Assembly (NCBI RefSeq): GCF_021018805.1
Contig: NC_086247.1
Location: forward strand, 96,861,338-96,925,337
Source of the DNA: Prinia subflava
Lineage: Eukaryota; Chordata; Aves; Passeriformes; Cisticolidae
Reading direction: 5' to 3'
DNA: 64,000 nt
Below the pieces are notes generated by a model. The model had not been told where the DNA came from and made no database searches. It saw nothing but the letters and a program-made list of their open reading frames with translations. The translations under genes and the position numbers were made by a program. Each line of letters starts with the position of its first letter. The first letter of the stretch is position 1. Of the stretch, positions 56,801 to 64,000 are shown piece by piece.

Positions 56801-59329
56801 ATAAATAGAGTCTGTCAGAAAGATGTTAAAGAACAAAATTTCTGTCTTCAGAACACTCAGTCCTAAATAGCCCACTCTAAAGGCTATACAAAAAATCCTT
56901 TTAATCCAGTTGGTAAAAAAGATGGTGATCACTATCTAAGTAATCTTGCAGAAATGGCAGTTTCTTTTTTCATTTCACAAGAAATTCTTAGGAGTACCTC
57001 ATCAGTTAACAAATTGTGAACTACAGCAGTTCATTAGCTCACAGTTTATATGTATATTATATGTAAATCCTTATGAATAGTGAGAAGGGTTATCTGCTGA
57101 CTGATACCCTAGTTTTCTGTTTGTGAAGAAAAATGGACTTTAGCAAAGATAAAGTAAATTTTCAAGCCTTGTTTTGCTGGTTTTGTATGTAGACAGGAGG
57201 TTACACAAGCAGTAAACAATTATAGGGATACATTTTTCTTCAAGCTATCAGATAGGATTACCTGGTAAATTGTCTTTGGTGTAAGAGCTAATTGTTTCAA
57301 CATGAAAAATAGTCTTAGGACTATACATTGATTAGAGATCTTAAATTGGCAGCTAAACAACTATTTTCAGTGTTTCTGAACAGAGAGAAATTTGTGTTTA
57401 AAGAAAAGTATATTTCAGTAATTTATAGGGAAATAGAGTGCTTTTAGGAATATTATCAGAAATACATGATTTTGCCTTCAATAAACTATAATTAGTTAGA
57501 ATATGTATTGCATTAGTTGCAGCAGAAATACATCTTCAAGGATTTTTAAGGTTCAAATTTAAGCCTATAGGATAACAACAGGGAGGAGGAAAACATTGTT
57601 TAAATAAATGTTTCTTTGAATTAAAACCTGAAATGAGGGTAGATGAATATGGGTGTTATTCTGATATATGGAATAAATTATATTAGCTATTCTGCCATTT
57701 TGAAACAGGGTTTAAGTTTCTCTTCTTAATCAAAATAGCTGTTTCTTACATATAATTATTTTCTCTAGGTCTCTTATTTGTGTCTCTATTATTATTTTGC
57801 ACAGTAAACTTGTATCATATCTTGCATATGATCAAGAGCCAGTATTTATGTTTCTCAGAAATGTACTGACTTCAAGCTTTTAAAGACCCCACTTGTTTTA
57901 CTTTATTTACATGATTTGAGGACTGAAAACTCTAAATAAATCCTACATTGTAACACAGTGTATTTATATTAGTATCATATAATACAAATCCATGATGTGT
58001 TACATCAAAGTTACAAAAGCCCAGAACAACTGTTTCCATTACTGATGGCATTGCAGAACTTAACTGCTGTTGATCTGGCATTAAAAAAATTCATCAGATC
58101 ACTAATAAGTCCACATGGAGATTTTCTGTGTATATTACCATATTTATACATACATATACACAAGACACAATGAAAAATATTGCATATGCTTCAAAGAATG
58201 TGTGGATTATTTTTTAAAAAATACTCAAAGTTAACACTAAATCCCAACTGGAAGGCCTTGTACATGGCCAATTTCAAAATCAAATCTGGAGTTTCTGAAA
58301 GTCTTCACTGAAGCCGTTTTAAAGGAACTAACTGACTTTTCTCCCATTTTTCTGCTGAGGAAGAACAGGCACATATAAAACTCAAAACATGAAAGTTTAA
58401 ATGCTTTCTGAAAGTAAGATTTAGACTAAGTCTTCAATAAATGAAAAAACCAGGGGGGAAAAAAGGTGAAGAAATCAGTCAAGCTGAATTACTGATTCCA
58501 ATGCTTGCATGCCACCACTCACTGGTGGAGTGACCTGTGTAATATTGCCACCTGCTGTCAAAGAAACTGGAATGAGCAACTCTCACAGTTTTTATCCATA
58601 AATTTACAGGTAGATTCATATACAGAAAAGAAGCAAACCAGACTACTAGTATGTAAAGCAATTTTGATTTATGGAATTACCAGGCATCCAAGAAAGCATA
58701 ATTTGTATTTGTGTTTGGGACTTTTATGTTTAAAATTTGTATTAAGGACAAGTAGACGTTTTGGCTAATCAGTTGCCTTTCATATTTCAGAGAACCATGT
58801 AGAGAAACAAAATTAATCTGTTGGTTTGCATTTGTCACCATCAGCTTCAGACTAGGATGGACAAAAGATGCAAAAGAATATATGTTTGAAAGAATGAAAA
58901 CAGCCTCCGGAATTCTAATTCTGGTGAAAAATACCCTTAATAGAAGCCACATAGGACACTTATGCTGGCTTTTCCAAGAGCAGCTCCAAATTTGAGGCCT
59001 TTTATAATTAAATTTTGTCTTTACTGTGGGAATTAGATTGCTCTAGCTCCAGCAGCAACACCATAAACTTCTTTATCAGTTGATAACACCACCCCCTATG
59101 TTCTCAAAGATGGTCTGCTTGATGCAGTTCTGGAATTGAAACCCAAAAAGTGCACTTGGCCCACATGGACTACCTTATCATCATCCTCACACGTCATGAC
59201 GTTGGAGAAAGGGATCTCCGCTTTGAACATCTTGCGACAGTGCATGAGCTGAACAAGCAGATAGCAGACTGTCTTGAACTTCATTCTTTTGGCAGGCTTA
59301 ATATCTGAGAGAATCAGTCCAGGAAATAT
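23801..59329 (-). CDS. ADCY1: Adenylyl cyclase type 1, exons 8-20 of the gene (C-terminal 649 residues; 5' part outside window)
   Basis: Membrane-bound, Ca2+/calmodulin-stimulated adenylyl cyclase that converts ATP to cAMP; mainly neuronal in other vertebrates. Thirteen exons join into one open frame of 649 residues. Fragment residues 1-117 are C1b, with the known calmodulin-binding helix at 10-37. Residues from about 125 to 325 form the second membrane domain. Residues from about 340 to 600 form the C2a catalytic domain. The C2 ATP-binding residues are present with family spacing: Lys438 (IKTIG) and Asp515 (YDIWG) for adenine, Asn522 and Arg526 (VNVASR) for ribose and transition state, Lys562 (VKGKG) for phosphate. 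The C-terminal tail, ending in KEA, resembles type 1 rather than type 8 or other isoforms. The catalytic Asp pair of C1a lies in exons beyond position 64000. All twelve introns have GT-AG ends and matching phases. No frameshift or stop was seen, so this is a functional gene, not a pseudogene. Confidence 0.97.
24140..24968 (-). other. ADCY1 intron 19
   Basis: 829-bp intron with GT-AG ends, phase 0. No repeat or nested gene recognised. Confidence 0.9.
24969..25093 (-). CDS. ADCY1: ADCY1 exon 19: C2a nucleotide-binding and transition-state residues
   Basis: This 125-nt exon completes the split Gly codon and encodes 41 residues, starting [20 protein letters not shown] and ending GVQGKIQ. The acceptor is AATTTTAG and the donor CAG|GTGAGT. 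It contains Asp of YDIWG (adenine specificity) and Asn and Arg of VNVASR (ribose positioning and phosphate stabilisation), spaced +7 and +11 exactly as in characterised C2 domains. Confidence 0.97.
25094..26930 (-). other. ADCY1 intron 18
   Basis: 1.8-kb intron, phase 1, containing the CR1 fragment at 25244-25495. The overlapping open frames from 25562 to 26555 show no coding signature. Confidence 0.88.
25244..25495 (+). mobile_element. CR1 LINE 3' fragment
   Basis: Plus-strand CR1-like sequence: GGTTCAGGTTAGATGTCAGG, then the ACTGGAACAAGCTCTCCAG type segment, and a tail with TTCTATGATCC and GATTCTATGATT. It is diverged and antisense to ADCY1. Confidence 0.85.
26931..27045 (-). CDS. ADCY1: ADCY1 exon 18: C2a core
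   Basis: This 115-nt exon encodes 38 residues plus the first base of a Gly codon: [20 protein letters not shown], ending NDFVLRV. The acceptor is TTTCTAG and the donor G|GTAAGT. It supplies a helix of C2a and the start of the strand continued by INVGPVVAG in the next exon. Confidence 0.96.
27046..30963 (-). other. ADCY1 intron 17
   Basis: 3.9-kb intron, phase 0. It contains a 32-base T run at 29801-29832 (A on the mRNA strand). No transposon or nested gene recognised. Confidence 0.85.
29801..29832. repeat. Poly-T run (32 bases)
   Basis: Uninterrupted T homopolymer within ADCY1 intron 17. No retroposed gene body is evident beside it, so it is probably a simple low-complexity run. Confidence 0.9.
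30964..31062 (-). CDS. ADCY1: ADCY1 exon 17: adenine-binding lysine
   Basis: This 99-nt exon encodes 33 residues, starting [20 protein letters not shown] and ending PTSGTK. The acceptor is AACAAAG and the donor AAG|GTAAGA. Lys in IKTIG (fragment residue 438) is the C2 lysine that contacts the adenine ring of ATP in structurally studied cyclases. Confidence 0.96.
31063..31444 (-). other. ADCY1 intron 16
   Basis: 382-bp intron with GT-AG ends; nothing else recognised. Confidence 0.9.
31445..31591 (-). CDS. ADCY1: ADCY1 exon 16: C2a catalytic core, first strand
   Basis: This 147-nt exon encodes 49 residues, starting [20 protein letters not shown] and ending EIIADFDE. The acceptor is AACTACAG and the donor [20 protein letters not shown] is the C2 counterpart of the C1 metal-binding strand; C2 naturally lacks the metal-binding aspartates, as seen here. 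It is identical or nearly identical to the human protein as I recall it. Confidence 0.97.
31592..32783 (-). other. ADCY1 intron 15
   Basis: 1.2-kb AT-rich intron with an A-rich low-complexity patch (CAAAAAAC-type) at about 32452-32515. No other repeat recognised. Confidence 0.88.
32784..32900 (-). CDS. ADCY1: ADCY1 exon 15: C2 entry helix
   Basis: This 117-nt exon encodes 39 residues, starting [20 protein letters not shown] and ending MSNPRNM. The acceptor is TCCCAACAG and the donor ATG|GTAAAC. The charged helix and the [11 protein letters not shown] motif are conserved at the N-terminal edge of the C2a catalytic domain throughout mammalian adenylyl cyclases. Confidence 0.96.
33491..34050 (+). 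mobile_element. LTR-like endogenous retroviral element with internal 17-bp tandem repeat
   Basis: The region starts TGTTGCAGCC and has the order expected of an LTR: TATATAAA at 33683-33690, then AATAAA at 33750-33755, then a pyrimidine-rich U5-like stretch. The sequence ATGCTA occurs immediately before it (33485-33490) and again at 34051-34056, but the inner right end is A-rich rather than CA, so the right boundary is unproven. A 17-bp unit is tandemly repeated at 33858-33905. No gag, pol or env coding is present. Confidence 0.6.
33858..33905. repeat. 17-bp tandem repeat, 2.8 copies
   Basis: Unit ACTGCAAAGAGCTGAAC, two full identical copies and one partial, within the U5-like part of the LTR element. 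Confidence 0.92.
35980..36660. other. Possible degraded retroviral or unclassified repeat
   Basis: This stretch has higher GC and different texture from the flanking intron, including a (GGAGC)n-like patch at 36171-36195. Two overlapping open frames here are not recognisable. Low confidence; it could be unique sequence. Confidence 0.2.
36784..37158 (+). mobile_element. Solo LTR-like element
   Basis: The segment from TGCTGGTGAG to AAGGCATCA carries TATAAAA (36972-36978) and overlapping AATAAA signals (37089-37098), spaced as in a short LTR. It is flanked by CTAAA on the left and CTACA on the right, an imperfect 5-bp duplication. An alternative left end is TGTTGCCTAG at 36747. The core (CCCCAATATGCAAATAGACC) resembles, from memory, a bird endogenous retrovirus LTR. 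No coding sequence flanks it. Confidence 0.6.
42956..43082 (-). CDS. ADCY1: ADCY1 exon 14: transmembrane helix 12 and start of C2
   Basis: This 127-nt exon supplies the last base of the split Gly codon, then 42 residues: [20 protein letters not shown], then [10 protein letters not shown], ending LDYLWAVQ. The acceptor is TTTTCAAG and the donor CAG|GTAAAT. It holds the last membrane helix and the linker (LRLDYLW) that in cyclases forms the signalling helix feeding into C2. Confidence 0.95.
43083..43709 (-). other. ADCY1 intron 13
   Basis: 627-bp intron, phase 2; nothing else recognised. Confidence 0.9.
43710..43966 (-). CDS. ADCY1: ADCY1 exon 13: extracellular loop and transmembrane helices 10-11
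   Basis: This 257-nt exon encodes 85 residues plus two bases of a split Gly codon. It starts [20 protein letters not shown] and ends [10 protein letters not shown]. The acceptor is TTTTCTAG and the donor GG|GTAGGT. Two N-glycosylation sequons (NSS at fragment residue 219, NKT at 233) sit in the loop between helices 9 and 10, where adenylyl cyclases are normally glycosylated. The loop is the region most different from the mammalian protein; the two hydrophobic segments after it are well conserved. Confidence 0.96.
43967..46802 (-). other. ADCY1 intron 12
   Basis: 2.8-kb AT-rich intron, phase 0. Several plus-strand open frames of 60-87 codons have no coding character. Confidence 0.88.
46803..46892 (-). 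CDS. ADCY1: ADCY1 exon 12: transmembrane helix 9
   Basis: This 90-nt exon encodes 30 residues, [20 protein letters not shown] then [10 protein letters not shown]. The acceptor is TTTCTTAG and the donor GTG|GTGAGT; both ends are phase 0. It is Cys-rich and hydrophobic, and it runs into the extracellular loop that starts in the next exon. Confidence 0.95.
48478..48830 (-). mobile_element. CR1-like LINE fragment
   Basis: The plus strand begins CAGTTCTGGAAGGGACCTCA and contains CATGTCCTTCTCCAGGCTTT, which read as the reverse complement of CR1 3' sequence. It is diverged, and the open frame across it (48394-48723) is an artefact. Confidence 0.6.
50516..50565. repeat. 25-bp direct tandem duplication
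   Basis: Unit TTTAGTGGCAGGTGTTCAGG followed by GAGGA, twice without mismatch, then the first five bases again. Perfect identity implies a recent duplication. Confidence 0.95.
50823..50907 (-). CDS. ADCY1: ADCY1 exon 11: transmembrane helix 8
   Basis: This 85-nt exon completes the split Gln codon and then encodes 28 residues beginning [19 protein letters not shown] and ending HVTRVQ. The acceptor is GATTCTAG and the donor CAA|GTAAGT. The phase with exon 10 (2+1) is exact. It is almost entirely one membrane helix. Confidence 0.95.
50908..54105 (-). other. ADCY1 intron 10
   Basis: 3.2-kb AT-rich intron, phase 2. No repeat or nested gene recognised. Confidence 0.88.
54106..54203 (-). CDS. ADCY1: ADCY1 exon 10: transmembrane helix 7
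   Basis: This 98-nt exon is too short to stand out as an open frame alone. It translates as [20 protein letters not shown] followed by [12 protein letters not shown] and a split Gln codon (CA|G). The acceptor is TTTAACAG and the donor CCACA|GTAAGT. The hydrophobic stretch forms the first helix of the second membrane bundle. Confidence 0.95.
54204..55589 (-). other. ADCY1 intron 9
   Basis: 1.4-kb intron, phase 0, with a short poly-T run at about 55390-55406. Nothing else recognised. Confidence 0.88.
55590..55784 (-). CDS. ADCY1: ADCY1 exon 9: end of C1b and approach to second membrane domain
   Basis: This 195-nt exon encodes 65 residues, starting [20 protein letters not shown] and ending ERENK. 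The acceptor is TATTACAG and the donor AAA|GTAAGG; both ends are phase 0. It is rich in Arg, Ser and Glu, fully cytoplasmic, and leads into transmembrane helix 7. The RNRSS-type basic Ser motif is a plausible kinase target; mammalian type 1 is known to be inhibited by CaM kinase IV at C1b serines, but assigning that here is inference. Confidence 0.96.
55785..59173 (-). other. ADCY1 intron 8
   Basis: 3.4-kb AT-rich intron, phase 0. No transposon, RNA gene or nested exon recognised. Confidence 0.88.
59174..59329 (-). CDS. ADCY1: ADCY1 exon 8: C1b calmodulin-binding segment
   Basis: This 156-nt exon encodes 52 residues, starting [10 protein letters not shown] and ending CEDDDK. The acceptor is CCAACAG and the donor AAG|GTAGTC; both ends are phase 0. 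It carries the amphipathic basic segment starting [10 protein letters not shown], which in mammalian type 1 cyclase is the published calmodulin-binding site. As far as I recall the mammalian sequence, that segment is unchanged here, so Ca2+/calmodulin stimulation is probably retained. Confidence 0.96.
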
Positions 59330-60784
59330 CTGTTGGACAGAAAAATAATATTTATAGCCAAGACATTGCATTCCCATACAGACATACACATTTGCAGGCA
59401 TTTGCACCCCTTTATGGTCAGAACAAAACAATAATCTAGTCAAGAAGCAATGTTTTTTCATAAAAATTTCACATTTGCAAATGAAGATTACTTCATCTTT
59501 CTTCAACATGAGATGTAAAGAATCTATTGAATAGACTTTACATAAACTCATACTTAACATTTTGGAACTGTTATCTTCTTAGAAATGTGAGCTATAAAAA
59601 AAGTACATTAATGACAAACTCATAAAAGAGTTGATATTTTTATTTCCTTAACATTAAAATAAATTTTTGAAACTACAGGAAAAATAAGGAGGCAATTAGC
59701 ATTTTTATTAGTTGATGTTAAAAAATATAATTTTGGTCTTCTTCTTTCCTTATTTTGTTACTTCAGCCATAGGTTGGTTCATTAAAATCTGAAGAGGACA
59801 GCTTTTGCTTTAAAGATAGATACATATATGCCTTAAAAGAAGAGTGTGAGGCATTTACATTATAATTCACATCTTATTTCTACAAAGCAAGAAATGTTAT
59901 ACCACAGAGAAATACTCTCCAAGGGTTAAGTATAACTATTCCTTTTACCACTGAGCTCGCAGTTCAGCAAGGACAAATATTTCCTTGGTTAACTCTTAAA
60001 TATATATTTAAATACTGCTGACTTCAGTAAAGCCCTAGCACATGCTCAGATGCTTTCTTAGATCAGAATATTATGCCCTCAATATTTATACCAAACTTAT
60101 TCATGCCTCTGGCATGTGGAAAGTGCTTATGAGAAACATGGCAGGACTCCATGCCTCCTCAGTATAGGAATTCAAACTTGTAAAATTTATTTCTTCTGGA
60201 TCAACAAAATAAAGAAGCACAGAGCAGATGGTCCTAAGTTTTCCTAGGTACAAAAGACAGAGCAAATCACTCTCCAAAAAACTTTATTCAAATGTTCTTA
60301 AAGTCCACAAATGACAATGAGAATTTGCTGTGCATTATTCACAAGAATATGTTTTACTAGAGCTGTTTACATCATCACTTCAATGATCAAAGAATGAAGA
60401 AAAAACTGAAAGCATTTGTTTAATGCGTGTTTTCTTGGACAACTAATTTTGGATGGACAGGGTAAATGACACTGATTATATTTTGAATGGCATCTCAGAT
60501 ATTGGTCTGCTGTTATGTTTAACCCATAAAGCCATGCACTTGTATCTTCTTGAAAATCAAGGTTATACATTATTGAACTTTCGATACCTTGTTTAGTCAG
60601 TTACACCCTAGCTATGAAAAACAATAATGACCATAATGTTGCACTTGTTATTTTTTTTCCTACCAGACAGCCATGTTCTCAACAGGTGACAGGCTTCAAA
60701 CGTGCAAAGGTGCCTAGGTGCTGTATTCTACACTGGAATATTGAATGAAGCCAGCTAGCATCACTGCACTGCACTACACTGCAT

Positions 60785-61197
60785 TGTGGTGCTGGGTTTT
60801 TGTTACATTATGGTTTGCTCCTGTTACCCTCCCAGTGTCTGATTTATCTTGGGTTTTACTCCAGGTTTTCCCCTCCTCAGTCCCTTTGTCCCCCTTTCCT
60901 GACTCTGCCTTGTGTTACCCTGGGGCAAATCACCTACCCACCCCACCCCTCTGGCCCCTGGTTTAAATGTTAAGCACACGGGACCCCACCCTCTCTCTCC
61001 TGTACCATCTAAAAGAAAAAACATCTGAGAGAGCCTTCTCTAATTCCTCATTCCAAGCCTCATCACTAAAAAGACCACCACTGCAGAGACAGCCTGTTCT
61101 GCACTGTCCCTTGGACTGCTGGCATTCCGAGAGCAGTACTCCTATCCCTAGGGCCAGAGTTTTGAGCTAGCTGGGTCTCACCGGCCTGCCAGTGACA
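60785..61197. mobile_element. Solo LTR-like element with 6-bp target-site duplication
   Basis: 413 bp beginning TGTGGTGCTGGG and ending CCAGTGACA, flanked by CTGCAT on both sides (60779-60784 and 61198-61203). TG...CA ends and a 6-bp duplication fit an ERVK/alpharetrovirus-type LTR. It is clearly richer in C and G than the surrounding intron. There is no clear TATA box or AATAAA, so orientation is uncertain. The left flank is itself repetitive (CACTGCACTGCACTACACTG), which weakens the duplication evidence slightly. Confidence 0.75.
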
Positions 61198-62329
61198 CTG
61201 CATGGTCAGCAGCTGAAATCTAAAAGGATATTTGTGCATCTAGTGCGTAGTCACTTGTGTAAGTAGTAGTTTAACAATGGCCTGCATGAAGAGATTCCCA
61301 ATATGAAACCTTTCTTTCAAGGGCTTTCTGGCAGCAGACGTACCACTGAATTGCATAGAAGATACTGTACAAGGATATTCACATACTAATCCTCCTCTAG
61401 GTATTCCTAAGGACACCAAGTAGATAGTTGTTTGGCTTGAGTATGGCAGATGTGATCAGTTTTTGAGCTACAATTCCCAACAGCTAAAACATAGTTTTGG
61501 AGAAGTATTCCACTTACAAATCTTCGTAATGTAGCCATAACTCCTCTAGAAGCTCTACATATTTTACAGTCTCTCTATCAACCTTTTGATACAACAAAAA
61601 ATGAGCAACTTTCTTGAAACTCCCTCCAGTTTGGCATGTAATTTCATTTTCAGAAATTTACCGGTGGACCATATCTCAAGAGATCATTAGCTCTTTCTTT
61701 GCTCAAACTTTCACAGTGGACATTGCATTAATTAAGTGAACAATTTTGATGATTTTAAATAAATTCAGAGACCCACAAAAGCTTCCTGACAGCCGTCATT
61801 ATGGAAATGCTACAGTATAGATGCAAGAGTGGCAAAGAATTGCTAGAGCATCTTACTAACAAAAGATCCAAGTAGGCATGATTGCGAAAGGTGAGGATAT
61901 GTGCATGACTATATCCTCCTACAAGTATTAGAAGTCCTATGAATAGAGAATAATTTAGACTTTCCTCCATGCAACCTTTTTATAATAGATGTGTTTCTGA
62001 GTACAACCTGCAACTTGAAAACTTGGAATGGACTCCACTTCAGACTGTGGCCCTGCCACGAGCATGATTTTTCTCCATCTATATGTTTTCATTCAGTTTC
62101 CTGACTTTATCTTCAAGTCAGTAGGTAGAACATGTTTAGCTCTTACCATCTACTGGCTTCTTTTAGCTTAGAAATCTTACAGGCAGATAATACATCAACA
62201 GTATACACCATTTATGTGTTGGAAGTACAGTGAAATTTTCCATCTGTTTCAGAGTTAAATAGAAATTTCAGCTCAGGTCACTGAAAAAAAATGGAGTAGT
62301 GTAAGATCTCCCATCAAAGAAAAACAATG

Positions 62330-62760
62330 ACAAACTGTAGTGAGTTTAGCAAAGGTTCATCAAAATAATTAGGGTTCTCAAGTGTATGACATACAAGTAG
62401 AACCTGAGGGAATTCAGTTCATTTAGCTGGAAGAAGAGAAGGCTAATGAGGGATCTACTTGCTGTCGTTAACCACTTAAGTAGTAGCCGCAGAGAAGACA
62501 GAGCCAGAATAATCCTAAATACTACTCAGAAAAAAGCACAAAAGGCAATTAATATAGTCTGTATCAAGGAAACTTCCTATTTGATACAAAAAAGTTTATC
62601 TGTGAGGATGATCTCTAGATCTGCCAGTCAGGGAAACACTCAGCATGTACTCAAAGGTGGAACTAACTGCAAAGCCAGCCCTGCTTTGAGCAAGGAGGTC
62701 AACCACTTGACCTCCAAAGGACCCATCCAAATTCAGCTAGTGTGCAATGCTACGAATATT
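62330..62760 (+). mobile_element. Degraded CR1 LINE fragment
   Basis: Plus-strand matches to CR1 order: GAGGGAATTCAGTTCATTTA, then GGAAGAAGAGAAGGCTAATG, GAAGACAGAGCCAGAATAAT, and CCCTGCTTTGAGCAAGGAGG near the 3' end. It is strongly diverged and lacks a clear tail. A 134-codon open frame at 62446-62850 runs through it by chance. Confidence 0.7.
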
Positions 62761-64000
62761 TGTGAACACACCTATGGTGTAGCTACTGTTCTTCATGGTT
62801 GGCCAAGAACACTCAAAGGACACTGCATACAAACAAGCTGGATACACTGACAGTTGTTAGAAGTTCCATATAATTTTATTTATTATTTTGGTTGATTGGT
62901 TGGGGGTGTTTTTAGTTGGTTTGCTTTGGGTTTTTTTAATCTAGTGTTTCAGAACATGTAGATTCTGCACTGTGACTGAGCCTTTTTCATTCTACTACTA
63001 TATATACACAATATCAAAAATAAAAAGGAATTCTCTCTCACCTTCATCTCGCAAATCATATCCCTTTTTTATTCTTGCTTTTACAGCAGAACAACACTTT
63101 CAACGCAGCAAACAGTAAAATATTTAAATAATCTCAACTTCTGCTCTCAGTCTATGACAAAGTCATGAAATGCAAAACAGTCTGTTCAAACAGACTTAAA
63201 AACCCCCTCCAAATGAAAAACCCAACCCCAATGTCTTTTACTCTGTTTTTCCTCTGATCTTGCTTTGGACCAGTATTACTGGAAAGCTGTACTGCAGCAT
63301 TTCCATTCCATCTCATTTGGTCAATGCATTTGTCGAGTCTTTTTGACCCTTGGCATCATTGCTAATTCTGTTCACTTTTCATTTAGCTCATAATTTTAGG
63401 AAGGGTTGGCTGTTTGATGCAACACAGCTGACAAATAAGGTTAAAAGCTGGACTTTTCTAACAGAGCATCCTGAAAGAAGACAGGACTATATGCAGCTTT
63501 TTTTCTTCTTCCTATAGTTAAAATAATCAGATTTTTTTCCATCCTTTTCTACTGCCCTTATGACACATTTTACTTATTAGACTCCAGTTATCCAGTAGGA
63601 AAATATATTAGCAATTTTACCAGGAAATACAACTTTGTAAGACTAACTTTTAAAATTCAGAATAGTGTGACTTCTTTCTTGACATAGATGTAGAAAAAGT
63701 TTTTAGCAGTTGTAAAAACTAAACCAATGTCTAGGAGATCAACAACAGAGAAAAATCTTTTACCAGTGCCCTACATCTTTCCTTTTACAGACTCCACATT
63801 TATGGAGGAACAAAAAGAGAGAATTATATTAAAGCGCATAACTGGTTCTATCATTGACAGCCCAAACTGCAGGCTTTCACACTGATGATGATGATGCACT
63901 AGCAGCTTCACAACTGCTGCAGGAGGAATCCTGAGGATGTAGAGCAACACACTGTGCAACATAGACATCATTCTTCTGTTTGTGTTTGCTGGGTAGCAAC

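Larger units (their letters stand above)
59330..64000 (-). other. ADCY1 intron 7, partial
   Basis: Sequence upstream of exon 8 up to the window edge. I looked for exon 7 (end of C1a) and did not find it, so the intron continues beyond 64000. It contains a solo LTR (60785-61197) and a CR1 fragment (62330-62760). Confidence 0.8.

Noticed and set aside
62446..62850. 134-codon plus-strand open frame
   Set aside because: The DNA aligns in order with a degraded CR1 3' region that is non-coding in this frame.
59330..64000. ADCY1 exon 7 or another upstream exon
   Set aside because: No minus-strand stretch matches the end of the C1a domain; it must lie beyond the right edge.

Overview
This window comes from a vertebrate genome and is almost certainly avian. 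It is AT-rich and intron-rich, with fragments of CR1 LINEs (one keeps a recognisable CR1 ORF2 C-terminus) and several short retroviral LTRs. Two of the LTRs are bounded by exact target-site duplications. The ERVL-type LTR at 11127-11913 looks, from memory only, like a family common in songbirds, so a passerine is my best guess. No bacterial, plasmid or CRISPR structure is present.

The dominant gene is ADCY1 (Ca2+/calmodulin-stimulated adenylyl cyclase type 1) on the minus strand. I can place thirteen consecutive coding exons at base resolution. They run from 59329 (right) to the stop codon at 23801 (left) and correspond to exons 8-20 of the 20-exon vertebrate gene. All twelve enclosed introns have GT-AG ends and compatible phases. 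Joined, the exons encode 649 residues: the C1b calmodulin-binding region, the second six-helix membrane domain with a glycosylation-sequon loop, and the whole C2a catalytic domain with every expected C2-side ATP-binding residue. The first seven exons (N-terminus, first membrane domain, most of C1a) lie beyond the right edge. A long AT-rich 3' UTR probably runs from 23800 to about 13275. It contains a 231-bp (TTTC)n tract and a CR1 tail.

Left of ADCY1, on the same strand, is a small gene I could assemble from the sequence: a TATA box at 5494-5501, a short first exon (5428-5464), a large second exon (1736-2307), a last exon (755-841) and a polyadenylation signal at 692-697. The reading frame stays open across both splices (231 residues), or 212 residues if the second ATG is used. 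The product is Ser/Thr-rich, then basic, and ends in a short predicted coiled coil. I do not recognise the sequence. Its position beside ADCY1 and its C-terminal coiled coil make the poorly studied oocyte gene CCDC201 a testable candidate. This is the most interesting object in the window.

Layout, left to right: 1-670 unannotated; about 675-5500 small three-exon gene (-); 5510-13270 intergenic with a CR1 fragment and a solo ERVL-like LTR; 13275-23800 probable ADCY1 3' UTR; 23801-59329 ADCY1 exons 20 to 8, with two LTR-like insertions in intron 14 and CR1 pieces in introns 18 and 11; 59330-64000 part of ADCY1 intron 7, with a solo LTR (6-bp target duplication) and a CR1 fragment.
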